64,000 nucleotides of DNA from Thelonectria olida (GCA_020736575.1 JAGPYM010000046.1:62001-126000), one strand, 5' to 3'. Positions 42,409 to 55,174 are shown, counted from the stretch's first letter. Program-made: numbers and translations. Notes: generated by a model from the letters alone, not told the origin.

Positions 42409-42840
42409 CGAATTATAAGCTCTATTAAAAAGCTTATTATAATAAATATAAAACTAAAATTTAATTTATATTTACTTTTATTATATTTTTAAATTATTAG
42501 CTTTTTTAATAATAATAAAATATTTAATAATTTATAATACTATAAAAAGAAAAGGGAAAATATAAATAAATATTTAAAAGAAAAGTTTTTATAATTTAAC
42601 TATGTATTAATATAATAAAGTAGTAGCTTTTACTACTTATATTATAAAAAGGGCTTTTATATATACTAGAGGGGCAGCTAAGTGTAAAATAGCTTTTAAA
42701 ATATAAATTATTCAAAGCAATTATTAAAATACATAGCTTTTAGGGTCTATTAGTAAACTTATTAACTTAAGTATAAGGGTAAAGTCTTAATTACTTAGGG
42801 CTATAAGCTTAGCTAGGGACATGTGGAGGGGTAGGAAACT

Positions 42841-44084
42841 GTTTTTAATAGATAGGAAGCTTCTTATTAGATCGAGAGGGAAAAGTTTAAATAACCGAAG
42901 GAGAGACGTAACGTAAACGTTCACTCAATTATCCCCAAAGCACCCAACGTTGCTTTCGGCCCCGGTGAATGAAGACAGACCTTGATAGAATCAGGATTGA
43001 CTTGGTCCCGGCCGCTTTCGTTAATAGCAGGTCTCCCGGCCTTTTAAACCATGAGGACCATGTTGTCTAGTCCATGGGGTGCGTAATGATGTCAATCTCC
43101 TTATTTTGGGACTGCCTGGGAAATGATTGTGAGTGTTATGAATGCCCAACATGCACAGGGTTCAACGACGTGATGTTCCCGCACCACAGCTGTGTCCGGC
43201 TGCAGGTCCTATGGTTGTGATAACCTCTGAAATGGGTCGTTAACGAGAGAAATGAAGCCAACGGACGAGAAAAATGATTGATTGAAGATGAACAGAGATG
43301 TGATGATTGTAGGGAGGCCAGAGAACCGCAGGTGGCTTATAACTGTCACAAATGACTGAAGTTATTCCAGTCTACGATGTACAACTAGGGTTTGCACAAG
43401 AGGTCTGGACTGAGCTGAATTGTAATATTCCAGCTAGGACATAGTTGACCCTTTCATTCCCATAGATACCTCTAGTTTGTCACATGCTAGCCAATGTTCC
43501 GTTGGGAAGTGGGAAGTCTGACCTATCTGAAATCGGGTGCGCAAGTCCTCCCCCTTTCTAACACAAGGACACAATACTTGTTCTGTCTAGAACTCGACAC
43601 TGAAGAGCGTATAAAACTGAATAAGGAGAAACATGGTCTTTGAGGAAAAGAAAAGCAGAATTCTGCCCGCACATCCAAGGAAAGGCTGTCTATGCAAACT
43701 CTCATGACAAGAGTTGCGTGGGGCAAGGTGTCGTTGTCATTGACATGCTGAGGGAAACAGCCAAGAATAGTGCATTATCTTGCGGGCTAAGTCACCCGGT
43801 CTGGTACGTTTATGGCTGAATTGAATGAGGTATGTACTGTCTTTGGTGCAGTTGGGGAAGAGTAATGCATGATAAAAGAGTGTATGAAGAAGGGGGCGGC
43901 ATAGGCGGTGCTATGACAGCGGTCCCGTTCAAAAGTCGAGGGAGCCCAGCTGGGAACGCCCAATTTTCTATGCCTGTGTCAGCTTGACTGGAGGCAGCAT
44001 GCGCCTAGCCTGCACGAAATACAAGATGCAGAGTTACGGGAGGCCATTGCAATATCGTAATGGATTCAGGTTATCTCGCAGTAC
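42841..44084. other. Intergenic, nothing recognised
   Basis: GC-balanced DNA right of the AT block. Short motif-free frames only. Confidence 0.45.
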
Positions 44085-44318
44085 ATGGGCGTGGCCTCGT
44101 CGGTATTTGAGGTGACCACTGCTGCAAAACTCATGGAGACCGACCCGGTAGTACCGCCCGGAAGGCTTGAAACGGCGATTGACGAGAGTACCGGAGCACT
44201 TCAACCAGTCGACCCTATAGTTCCCTTGCTACGAGAGTGGAATGATAGAATAGCCTGTACCTGCCAGCGATATGAAGACGATTACTCTGCTCAGGTCGAC
44301 AAGGCAGAGGCAGAATAA
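44085..44318 (+). CDS. Possible small hypothetical protein
   Basis: A 77-aa ATG-started frame (MGVASSVFEVTTAAKLMETD...) with acidic, protein-like composition and a plausible helix near the end (YEDDYSAQVDKAEAE). No family recognised, no intron. It could be an exon of a larger lost gene. Low confidence. Confidence 0.3.
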   Translation: MGVASSVFEVTTAAKLMETDPVVPPGRLETAIDESTGALQPVDPIVPLLREWNDRIACTCQRYEDDYSAQVDKAEAE

Positions 44319-44582
44319 GAAGCCATTCCAACGTGCTCCTCAATGCTCATGCTATTGCAACATTGGGCTCGAAAGTTGGAGATGTGATGCCGGCCCAAGG
44401 TACCAGTCCCAATCTCTGACGCAGGCGTGCTGTAGTTGACCAGGGCGTTGATGTCGACTACAATATCTGCGACATTGAGCTACTTGTCTAGAGCGACTTA
44501 GTATATATAACACCAGGTCGAACGACGGCACTTCTTCAACCCCATTACCAACTCAAAACGCGAACACTTTACGATTACATGA

Positions 44583-45476
44583 TTAAACATCCTGCTGCCC
44601 GTCCGAAAGCACCAAAAGGAAGTGAAACGACTGACGATAGTCGCGAACAGTAGGCCCACCAAGAAACTTCTTGCCAACTAAGACAAGACGTTCGATTGTT
44701 CGCATCCCAAGAACTTGTCGGTGGTCAATAAGCATCCTCATGATACGAATACCAAGGCAGCTTCCGAGGATTGCATAGAAGGCATGCTGGTGGCGTGTAT
44801 ACTCGACAATAACACTCTGAGCCGCCATACAGCGGCTTTGTCGTTCGGGAAGCGAGCGATGGAAGGCCTCCTAGGCCACAATCTTAGTCTCATCATTGAT
44901 GATAGTGTCCACCCAAACTAGTCGAAGCGAAGACGGTGTCATGCCTTGGTTCGTTGCGTCCTTCATATATGATTGCCAGAGCAGTTCTGAAATGGGCATC
45001 CGGTCATTTTTTGGCGTCTGGTCATTCCCCCGCTCAAGCTCATTGATAAATAAAATGCCACTGAGGGCATCAGCTCGTGTAAGGGTGATGTGGTTGTCGG
45101 AATCGCCTCGGGTGTGAACTTGGCACCACGATAGGCGATTGGTGTCGACGTTGTAGCTGCGGAGGAGTCTAGCAGGCAAAGAGTTCAATTGTTGCATTCT
45201 GCGAGGAGGAAATTCGGCGCCAAGAACATCATAGACCGTCTCCATATCGACGGCTGGTGGTGGAGGTGTTGTTGACGGACTCTCAAGGCTGTCCATGAGC
45301 GTCTGCCCAGTTGCTCTTGCGGCATTGTATCTGAGACGACGGATTTGCCAATCCAGGGGCGGCTCGGTTGATGGCGACATGGTGTTTGGTGGCTGCGAAT
45401 GATGGCGTGGGAGTCCAAGACGATGGAGTGTATTAAAAAAGCGCTGCGGTGTTGGGCTAGTATGACAATCCATCAC
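44583..45476 (-). pseudogene. Unknown fungal protein interrupted by one in-frame TAG
   Basis: Two segments in the same frame read as one ~297-residue protein: from ATG 45476 (or the internal ATG at MSPSTEPPLDW) to a TAG at 44871-44873, then on to the natural stop at 44583. Around the stop the text runs DTIINDETKIVA-stop-EAFHRSLPERQ, then MAAQSVIVEYTRHQHAFYAI and IRIMRMLIDHRQVLGM. The smooth continuation suggests a single nonsense change (for example CAG to TAG) in a recently intact gene. The family seems to be a conserved fungal hypothetical (a segment like LFINELERG...PISELLWQSYMKDA); no function is known to me. Alternatively it is a 201-aa truncated but expressed protein. Confidence 0.55.
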
Positions 45477-47835
45477 GGATGGTAAGGTACTTTCGTCGGT
45501 AGATTATTGGACGTCTGCACCTTCTATGTGTTGTCAGATTCTATCACCGTAGATATGACCATATCGGTCACAATGGAGCATATGCTCCTGCCTCTGGAAA
45601 CTAATATCTGCACCTGAGTCAGCTCTGTGAACTTGGAAGGCTCTGTCCCAGGTCTAAACTGCTCTCCGTTCTACAACTGCAGACCACTCTTTACACGGAG
45701 ACCGGGACTCTTCATGTTAAGAAAGTGGCTTTTGACGATAGAGACGATATTTCCTGATTCTCATTAACTCCGAAAATACATACAGGCGTTGAACCCTGCG
45801 GTGTTCGTTGTAATTGAGTCTAGGTGGATTGAGCCTCTCTATTTGGAAGTGCATAGTTGCAACTACTTACATTTCGTTTCAGTTCCCGTGCTCTCGATCA
45901 GCCCAACAGTAGAGGGTGAAACAATAGGCATAAGGGACGTAAAGAAAAATAACAAAAAGCATCGCCTGTTCAATCGAAACATCAGACACTCGCCACTGAG
46001 TTCCCCATGAAGCCTTGGATTTCTGAGTCACATGTCTCTAGCCATAACATGCTGGACCATCCAGATTGCTCCCTGTCGATCTCCTCGACTTCCGCCGACC
46101 GGAGAGTCCAGACAACACGAAGAATTTACACCCACCCATTCGTCGCCTGGTGGTCATTACTTTGTTTTCATGTACCGTCTAGTGTTCTATTGTTCCGCTG
46201 GTGTTCTTTCGTCCGGGAAGAAAGTCTAAACATCGCCTTGGTCATTTGCATGTTATCTCAACTACGACTATCCAGTGCAGCCAGCTGCTAATCTCCCGGC
46301 CCTCATTACCGTTGACACGTGTCGCCCCAACGCAGAGTCGCAATAAGGTGCGGCTGCCTGCTCATTCAAGATCTTACTGGTCACATTCCGGAAGCAGTCT
46401 GCTCTGAAGTTGCTACTCAGAGACCCAAGTCTATGTAGCCATCACTGGGGTGTACATGGAAGTGGGCAGGCGGGAAGTGATACTGACGAGGCAGCTGGCA
46501 CCTCTGAGAGTCCCATTCATACATCCAATAGGCGCTACCTTGTTAAACTTGAGAGCCATGATTCTTTCAGTCAGTAAAATGCTTCTCTCTGGTCTTCAAA
46601 TCCTTGACATCGTCCAACGGGCGAGCAATTCTTGTACAGTTCACACCTACCTTGGTCACACACTAAAAGACGAGGTTGAGATTGATGTTGACTTTCCCAA
46701 TTCACACGAGGCTACATCCGCACAAGCAAGCCATCGTGGCCACTGTCTCTCGCTGTGGCGGACTGTGTCAAGGCGGTCTGGTTAGGGGCAGATCAGGACC
46801 TATTCCTTCGGGCTGGAAAAGCTAGCACTAAGGCGGAGCTTGAACCTCACTTTAACCCTGTCCAAGGATCCCGAGCCCAAGAGTCTGCCCTTGTTTCACA
46901 TGGTGCAGGCTGGAGGTTAGTTGACACGTGAACTCCGCGGCACTTCTCTGACTGGCATCAGACAAATATTCTCAGTCTTGCATTTCAAGCAGCATTTTAT
47001 GAAAGCTCTCATCATGGGAAATGGGAATGGCAGATCCATGCCTGTAGGATAATAGAGGCCGCTGCATTTGAGGTTGTTAAGCACTACGTGTACGCCGAAA
47101 CCAAGGGATCCAAATCTTTTGCCTGCTTGGAACTCGTCTTGAATATTTTGTTCATTCGCAAGAAGATAGCAAAGGTGAAGAGCAGTGTCAAACCCTATTG
47201 CATTGATGACAATATCCACCTCACGGTGCTGTCATTGGGCTGAGTTGAAGGCGTGCAGTCTGTGATGCTTTCAGTCAAGAATGGCTTGCACTACCTGCAC
47301 TCGAGAGCCTCCCATACTATTAAATAGGTCTCTCTTGCTTGTCAGGTAGACGTACTTGCTCCAGCGGTCGATGTGAGGTTTGGGCATAAAAGTCATCTAG
47401 ATCGTGGATATCAGACCGCTTCAATTTATTATAGTTGCACCGGAACAGTGCTTAAAAATACGTTCACTTGGTTCTCCTTTTGAAAACGTGTTTTTTTGCT
47501 ACTGTGCCAACTCACAACTTGTCTTTGATAGACGGGAAGCCCCTCGCTTAGGTGGGAATTTCAGTAGCAGTCGATGACGGTTACTGACGATTTGGCTTTC
47601 CTACTCGGCAGCGAAAAGGTACTGTCTAGGTTCAGCTTTTAATACGGTAGCTGAATCTTAATTGTTTGCACATGCTTTAAAACTGTGTGACTCACATTAT
47701 CATTTCCCACATGGAAAAGCTTTCTCTGCTGAGGGGCTATTTAAAAACACATTGCTCTTCCTTCACATTTCTCTCCCATACACAAACACTAGCATAACTC
47801 TAGACCTCGATGCCTCACACCAATTATTCAGAGCT
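45477..47835. other. Long intergenic stretch, nothing supportable
   Basis: About 2.3 kb with scattered short frames on both strands; none shows convincing domain content or splice continuity. One minus-strand frame (46917-47219) has a faint ankyrin-like DTALHLCYLL but nothing more. Confidence 0.4.
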
Positions 47836-49206
47836 ATGCAGAATATCTCAACTCCGTCCCAGCGACGTACAGCAGGCACTGACAACTTCTTTTCAACTAA
47901 GTGCACTACACGCATACGCATTACCCGCATTCACACTTGGCCCTTCTCTGCCATCTCGCCCTACCTGATTACCTGCCCTCCTTATAGCACTTTAGCAGTT
48001 CCTGATCGCGAGATCTATCGACAAGAGAGTGATGGCTACAATAGGCGGTATCTCAGATCATCGACCTATGAATCTCAGCCCAATAATATTTCACTACTTA
48101 TCCGGAAGGAGTTAGAAACCATATTTTATGAAGAGACTGCCTCTTATCTACGCAAAGAACAGTCATTTAGGCTCGGATGGCGTAGAGATGGGACGATGCC
48201 TACCTTCAATCAACTACAGTTCACTGAAGAAGCTTTTACACAGAACCGCGGCCTCGAGGACTTGAAAGAGTACCTGAATAAGGAGATTATGATCTACTTT
48301 CAATGTGGATCGCTTGTTGGTCGCCGCCAGGATGACAAGTTAGGCCGCTACTTCTACCGCGAATGGCTTCGCCTGCACAATGGACGGCCGCCATTTCAGC
48401 GCCACAGCTTCTTTGCTAAGCCAGTATGTTTCGGAGAAAAGGGACCCCAAAGCATCCAACAGATTGGGGTATTTCATAAGGCTCTTTGTGATGCTATATC
48501 AGCTCGCCTCGACGACGACGTTGATTTCTTTCCTATGAGACCTCAATCTCCAACTGGCACCACAGATGCGCCGCCACTGTTCAATCCCATCCCAAGCAGG
48601 ACCATACAGTCTTGGCGAGATCACGGCTTCATTCTTAAACACATTTTTCGGTCTCTATATATCGTCATAGATGACCAAACCTCGGCGGGTGATCAAGAGC
48701 TGCCGACATATCGCGCCCGACGCCCACATGACGATCTGGCCTTGTATCTCGAAGAATGCTGTGACTGGAGTTTAGCCCAGTATACAGTACTTCTAGTCAA
48801 GACAGGAGATGAAGCAAAGTTGCATTCTCCCATTAGCTTTCTACCTCTATTCGAAGCTGGATTAGCACTCGAGGTCAACCGAGGAGACTATACAGGCGCG
48901 CCTGAAGAGGACGTTGTACGTGTCAAGGTTGATGTTGCAGTGCGCTTCATATGGGACGTACTATACAAAGAACAAAAGGCTCTGGGGGAAGTCGGGCAAG
49001 CAGCTCAGGCACTGATCAAGGAGCAACAGGAACTATGTGAGGTCTGGACAGAGAACGTCATGGACCATGCTCAAATGGTTGGATTTGAAGAAAATGGTTA
49101 CACCTGGCTAGCTGCTCGCCGCGCTCGGGCAAGATTGAACGGAGAGGCTTTTGATGAGGATCAAGTAAAGCCATCTTGGGAGCATTTGAGACATTGGGAT
49201 TGCTAA
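47836..49206 (+). CDS. Hypothetical fungal protein, 456 aa
   Basis: Intronless frame. It is open from 47662, but ATG 47836 (MQNISTPSQRR) is the first methionine codon. Protein-like throughout, with acidic C-terminus and predicted helices (RVKVDVAVRFIWDVLYKEQK, GEVGQAAQALIKEQQELCEV). Recognisable text includes FYREWLRLHNGRPPFQRHSF and DDLALYLEECCDWSLAQYTV. I cannot assign a family; no signal peptide or membrane helix. Intact, unlike its neighbours, between an interrupted gene and a truncated transporter. Confidence 0.7.
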   Translation: MQNISTPSQRRTAGTDNFFSTKCTTRIRITRIHTWPFSAISPYLITCPPYSTLAVPDREIYRQESDGYNRRYLRSSTYESQPNNISLLIRKELETIFYEETASYLRKEQSFRLGWRRDGTMPTFNQLQFTEEAFTQNRGLEDLKEYLNKEIMIYFQCGSLVGRRQDDKLGRYFYREWLRLHNGRPPFQRHSFFAKPVCFGEKGPQSIQQIGVFHKALCDAISARLDDDVDFFPMRPQSPTGTTDAPPLFNPIPSRTIQSWRDHGFILKHIFRSLYIVIDDQTSAGDQELPTYRARRPHDDLALYLEECCDWSLAQYTVLLVKTGDEAKLHSPISFLPLFEAGLALEVNRGDYTGAPEEDVVRVKVDVAVRFIWDVLYKEQKALGEVGQAAQALIKEQQELCEVWTENVMDHAQMVGFEENGYTWLAARRARARLNGEAFDEDQVKPSWEHLRHWDC

Positions 49207-49837
49207 AAATGGTTTTACAAGGTTAAAAAATGATAGCAATAACGATGCGGGTTATTGCCAGCAAATTCCGGACCAAGGCATCAGCCGAGTGAGGTTGCAC
49301 ACCTGCAACTGCTCTCCTCCAAGGTATCTTAGTGAAGAACGATCGGGTCGCTGTCGATGTTACTGAAAGCCAGCAACCCTTCCCTGGCCGGGAGGCTGCA
49401 CGAATGTAGTCGCGAGAGCTGCCGACGTGACATGCTGGGTGTGTTGAATATGCCAGGAAGATGCGATGGTGGCAACGGGCTCCCAGGTTGAGGCAGGTTT
49501 CGGATCGAGGCCCTCAGCGCGCTGCCCTCTTTCGCCCAAGACGACAGCCAGCTCGGTTCGTCCCCTCGCCGTCGCCATAGTGGTTGATGAGGCAGTCGGC
49601 ACCAGCCAGAGTGTCAGGGGTCAGAAGACTAAGGCATTTGTAGTTCCGGAAAGTGTCGCGCACGTGCTTCTCGAAACGGCGACTTTGATGAGCCCGGAGG
49701 CCGTAGTCAACGGTGATAGGCATAGATAGGACGAGGGGAAGATTGATTACGTTGCAATATGCTAGGTAGATGGATGTGGTGGATATATGCAGTGAGTAAA
49801 GAGTGTTCTCCTGAGTAGAGAAAGCAAAGAGGAGAAT
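49207..49837. other. Intergenic, possible minus-strand fragments
   Basis: Minus-strand pieces (for example MPITVDYGLRAHQSRRFEKH from 49723, and ATIASSWHIQHTQH near 49440) look weakly protein-like in different frames and might be a relic gene. Not assignable. Confidence 0.3.
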
Positions 49838-50076
49838 TCAATACTTGACTTCAACTGCTTGAATCACTTTATGCTTGGGTACGGGAGTAAAGAAGCGGTC
49901 GCATGTCGGTGTGTCTTTTATCATAGTAACTTGTCCAAAACACACAACCTCTTCCCCAGCAAATAGGTACAAACAGCGCCTACCAAATACCACCACCCTT
50001 GTAGTGGCTGAAACAAGTACAGCCACTGCGCTGGCAATTGTCAATATCGCGGGAGTACAAGCTTCACCGCTCTGAC

Positions 50077-50857
50077 TCACGATAGACCTCCTGTAGGTAC
50101 TATCTTGCGTAGGGGTCCTGGACTCATCAGCACCCGACAGTCAACGTGAGAATTTGTTATGTCCTGCTCGTCCTGCTCACCCTGGTCGCGCTCGTGTGGA
50201 GGTGGAATGTATAGCGTCACATCTCTCCTCGGGTGCTGATCGGTGGAAGGATCAAAAGTGATGCGCATAGGCGAGTTGACGCCCTCCCCAGTCTTATCCT
50301 GGCCAGTCAGTGAAACTCTCTCGACAGAGCTGCTGGTGAGAACGGCATCATTGCCACTAGCCACCGCCTTGGGGCTCTCAGCCTCGGAACCGTGGTCTCT
50401 GTTGCCTATCTCCAGATCTTGGTCAAAATCCGCACATGCAGCCTCTTGTCTTTGCCTGCGCAGTAGATCCGGAGCTACTAGCATCGTAAGGTTAGTGAGG
50501 TGTATCGTAGCAAGAATTGAGCGTAGCCGTCTACTCACCAACCTGGTTGAGATGTTTCCTGAACCAGAATAGGCGCACGATAACGACTATGGCATTGATA
50601 AAGCCGAGGTTAGTGAATATGGGGATGAACCAGAGATAGACCTGCTGGTAGGTCTGGAGATCCTTGACATCGATACTGTATACCATAGGCTGTTAGCCGC
50701 GAAACGCATCCACGCGGAGACGTGCAAGAGAACGCACGTATTCAACCCAGACTCAGTCGACGCGCTGGCACCGAAGAAGTAGGCGTCGATTGCCTTGAGA
50801 TTGCCATAAGGATAGAGGATTACGAGGGCCAGCAGTCCCATAAAGATGATGTAGCAT
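50077..50857 (-). pseudogene. Truncated Trk-type potassium transporter
   Basis: Three exons on the minus strand, 50857-50738, 50675-50539 and 50477-50077, joined by introns of 62 and 61 nt, encode the first part of a fungal Trk potassium transporter. CYIIFMGLLALVILYPYGNL and IDAYFFGASASTESGLNT contain the first membrane-pore segment. DVKDLQTYQQVYLWFIPIFT and NLGFINAIVVIVRLFWF follow. The cytoplasmic loop has ITFDPSTDQHPRRDVTLYIP and PPHERDQGEQ. The chain then stops at 50077 (or, through a GTGAGT donor, at 49838), while full-length Trk proteins are about 700-900 aa. The start is also damaged: a PPINSVTLH-like first exon piece near 50940 does not splice in frame. Truncated pseudogene. Confidence 0.8.
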
Positions 50858-51640
50858 CTATGCAGCAGGATTATCAGCTGTCAGTTTGAAGTCGGGGGGT
50901 ATGGGTCCATCACAATGCAGTGTCACAGAGTTGATTGGTGGATGCAACAATGCGCTGGAGAGGAAGAAGAACGACAAGCCAAGAGAAGTAAAGGACAAAA
51001 ACGGAGAGTCGGGTAGGCCCGAAAGGATTCACGAAGAGTCCCAAAGGAGACGGCCAGCTACAGTACTGAGTACGTAAGGGGCGCAGAGTTCAGAGGGACT
51101 TTGGCGTCCGCTACGCTGAGGCTTCCGACCTGGGCTTTCATTCATAAGCCCACTCACTCTTTTGGTGTAGTCTCCCGGTTGCGGCCAGCGTATCATGGCG
51201 GTGTCGTGACATGCTGGACGGATAGCCCCATTCTTCATAGAGCATCTCGCCACATAGCATGATCCCTCCCGCACATGGTTGGTTCTAATGTGAGGTTTTC
51301 CGTCTGAATACGGGCACGTTCTGGAGATGGCCTTTGAATCCCTTCGTCTCATTGGCTAGCTCCCCAGCACCACACATTCCCATTCGTGCCTCCAATTCTT
51401 ACTCCGACCTCGATAGCCGGCCGAAGAGCGAGATCATTTGTGCGATTGCGCTTTGGTAGGGATTATGAAGGAAGTAGTGGGGTCAAGCTTATGTTTAATA
51501 GAACAGTTAGAGTGTTTTCTTAGCAAGCAAAGAGGGGAGTTTACCGTCAACTCGTCGGCCCACTTGTATATACGGTTAGGTAAGTGATTTTTTAAAAATA
51601 AGTGAAAAAAGGTAGGGCACTTAAAATAGGTTTCTAGCAT
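50858..51640. other. Intergenic, transition to AT desert
   Basis: Upstream flank of the transporter relic. A+T rises sharply at about 51640. No gene recognised. Confidence 0.5.
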
Positions 51641-52406
51641 GTAATAGGAGTATTATTACAGCTTGTAGCATTTTTATAATTTTTTATTTAGTTTTATATT
51701 ATTTTTATTTATAATTTTAAAATACTTTTATTATTTATTTTTAATTAAGTTTTTTATTTATATTTTATTTTTATTTTTTAATTATAATTAATTATAAAAT
51801 AAGTATTATTATTTTTAAAGCTTTTAATTACTATTAATTTGTATTTTATTTTACTTATTATTATATAATATTAAAAACAAATTATTATTTTTAAATCTAT
51901 TATAATAAAAAGATTTAATAGAAAAATTAAATAAAAAAGAATTATATTATTTTATATATAATAATTTAATTAATTTTAAATAAATAAAATTAAAAAGTTT
52001 TAAGTTTATATTAATAAAAGATTAAAATATTAAAGTTTAAATAATATAATAGGTTATTATATTTAATAATATACTTAAAATAAATAAATATAATTTTATT
52101 ATATTAAATTATACTTTTAAATTAGTTACTTTTAAATATTTTCTTTTTATTATATATATATATTTAAAAGTATAAATATTATATTATATTTTTATTATTT
52201 TTAAAATTAATAAATATATTATATAATAAAGCTTTTATAATAAGTAATTTTTATTACTATATTAACTCTTTTATATATTTTTCTATTAAATTATTTTATT
52301 TATTTTTATTAGTTTAATTACTTTTAAGACTATTAAATCTATTTTTAAACTTTATTTTTTACTTAACCCTTTTAACTTCCCTTTAATTTTTAACTCTTAT
52401 ATTTAT

Positions 52407-52777
52407 TATTTATAATATTTTAAATTTTTTTATAACTAGCCCTATTTTTTATTATTTATAGAGGGAAAACCTTTAGCTTTTAAATGCAAATAAAATGAAA
52501 TACCCTTATAAGCAATTAGCTATAATATATAGCCTTATAATTAACTAACTAATAGTTAATATAATATACTTTAGCTTTTAAAACTAGCCTTTAGCTTTTA
52601 TAATATTAGGAAATCTACTAATTATATTTAATTATTTATATATTAATATAATATAAGCTAATTAAAAAGCCCTTTTATATATAATTTAAAAGTATAATAA
52701 AAATTTCCTTATATTTAACTGGCTGCTAGCTATTAGAATTAAACTAACTATAGTTTCATTTCTAACCTAGGTTACTT
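52407..52777 (-). mobile_element. tRNA-like SINE, copy 3 (5'-truncated, inverted)
   Basis: Reverse-complement copy of the 60578 element covering its 3' ~85%. The minus strand begins near AACCTAGGTTAGAAATGAAAC and runs through AATTCTAATAGCTAGCAGCC to the AAAATAGGGCTAG tail. The A-box region is missing, so the 5' end is truncated as in LINE-dependent retroposition. It is flanked by TTATATTTAT at 52397-52406 and 52778-52787, a 10-bp duplication (AT-rich, so partly chance-prone). It interrupts a copy of the 0.9-kb repeat. Confidence 0.65.
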
Positions 52778-53414
52778 TTATATTTATATACTTATTTAAC
52801 TTATAATTTATGTTTAAATTTATTTTTTATAACTTTTAAAATAATTATTTAAGTTATTACTATTATATATAATAGCTTTAACTATAAGCCCTATTAAAAA
52901 GCTTATTATAATAGATATAAGGCTAGGGTTTAGCTTATATTAACCTCTATTATATATTTAAATTATTAGCTTTTTTAATAATAATAATAATATATAATAG
53001 CTTTTAAAATTATAATTTTAAATTATACTTTTATATTTTTTTAAGAAAAAATTAATTATTTAAATTAAAGTTATTATTTCTTATTTAAATTAAAAAGTAT
53101 TTAAATTAATTTATTTTTCTATTAAAAAATTTAAAATTATCTTTTTATATATTTAATCTTTAAATAAGAATATAATAGTTTAAAGAAATTAAATTAATTT
53201 TTTATATTATTTTAAATAATATATTTATATTAACTAATATAAAATATTAAAAACATTTAATATATTAAAACTTTTTAACTTATAGTTTCTATTTTTATAT
53301 TAACTTTTTATATATTCTTTTATTTAATTATTTTACTTTTTTTTATAAGTATAATTACTTTTAAATTTATTTAACCTATTTTTAAACTTTCTTTTTTACT
53401 TAATACTTTTAGCT

Positions 53415-53433
53415 CCCCCCCCCCCCCCCCCCC
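53415..53433. repeat. Poly(C) run of 19
   Basis: Nineteen consecutive C bases inside DNA that is otherwise almost all A+T; the same position in other repeat copies has only short C runs (CTCCC). Confidence 0.9.
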
Positions 53434-55174
53434 AATATTTAACTCTTATATTTACTTGCCTATTTAACTTACTTTTTATAAAAGCTAGTTTTTATATAAG
53501 CTTTAATATATAAAATAGAATAACTTAAATATACTTTACCTATTAAAGGAATAAAATTTATTATTAAATTTATAAAAATATAAGGATTATAATAATATAT
53601 TTTTTACCTTATATACCTTATTAATTATCTTTTTATTTAGGATATTTCACTTATTTCTAAATTAGAAAGGCAGACTTACTAGTATATACCATTCTTACCC
53701 TAATAGGCAATATCCGCCCTAATAAGGCATACAATCCTAAATAGGAAAGCGCATTAAAATATATAATAATCTAACACACCTTTTAAAGCTTTTACTTTTA
53801 ATTAACTATTTAAATAAGAAGGAATATACTTATATAAGCATTTTAAATATTATTAGATAGAGGAATGATAGAGTTTTTATTTAATATATATATTTTTTAC
53901 TTAGGGCTAATAGGACCCGACTTATTATATATAAAAAGTAAGGGTTTTCCTCCCCTTATCTAACCTAATCTAATTATTAATATCTATAATAAACTTTCAA
54001 CTAATTAGGACCTTCTTTATATTTTTATAACTACCTTGATTTGCTAATTCTAAATATCTAATTAGAATTTAGATATTTTTACTCCCTATTTCTCTATCTG
54101 CTCCTAAAGCTTCCAACCTTTATTTTCCACTATAGCTCTAGCCTTAACACTTTTTATTTTAACTTTTTCCTTTATAGCCTTTTAAGTAACTATATAAATT
54201 ATTACTATTATATATAATAGCTTTTAAAAATATAGTTTTAAGTTAGATTTTAATATCCTTTTAAAAAATAATTAGGTTAACTAACTTTTCTATTAAAAAA
54301 TTTAAAATTCTTTTTTTATATATTTAGTTCTTTAATTAAAATATAATAGCTTAAAAAAACTAAATTAGTTTTTTAAATTACTTTTAATAATATATTTATA
54401 TTAGCTAATAGAAAAATATTAAAAGTTTATAACTATTTAAAACACATTTTAAGCTTTTTAATTAAAGAAATATACTTAAGAAAATTTAAATAACTTAAAA
54501 AGTATTAAACTATTATATTAATATTATTTTTTAAATTATAAGCTATTTAATTAATAAGGAGTTAATTATATTAAGTTATATATTATATAATTTATTAAAT
54601 TATATAAACTAGAGTTTAAAAAGTAATACTTATATATTAAAAGTATAAAATATAATATTTTAAACAAAGTTTATTTAATAAAAGTTTTTATTTAAAAACT
54701 AGTTTTAAACCTTATAAACAAGCCTATTAAAAATAAATAAAAGCTTAAGTGTTATTTATATTAATTATTATTTTATACTAGTTTTAAAACTATTTTAATA
54801 AATAATATAAACTTTATATAATATATTTATAATATAATATTTCTTAAAATTAATAGATTAATAGTATTTATAACTATTTAAAGTTAAAAAATAGAAAATA
54901 TTAAATAGCTTTTTAATAATATATAAATTTAAATATTTAAAATCTTTAAAATTAGTTTTATTTATAGTTTAATTATTTTAATTTATTATTATTTATTTAA
55001 ATAAGCCTAGTATTAAAATATAATAAAAGTTAATATATTATAAGCGTGGCCTAATAGTTGTTCCGGGCTGCTGCTATAGAACGTTATAACCTAGAAGGCT
55101 GCAGCCGTCCCTAAAGGCATAGGCTACCTGGATGGCTGCGAGGTAGCAATAACTTCACTAGGTTATTCCAGCTA

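Larger units (their letters stand above)
39840..42840. repeat. AT-rich RIP-like block, 3.0 kb
   Basis: Almost entirely A and T, with no open frame of any length. It contains two long copies of a ~0.9-kb repeat in opposite orientation (listed) plus degenerate fragments. The composition and shared repeats with 51.6-62.4 kb indicate RIP-mutated transposon remnants. Confidence 0.85.

Noticed and set aside
46450..46785. 111-codon plus-strand frame
   Set aside because: No conserved text or splice continuity; likely chance.
46917..47219. Minus-strand frame with faint ankyrin-like DTALHLCYLL
   Set aside because: Only one ten-residue hint and no second repeat; too weak for a call.
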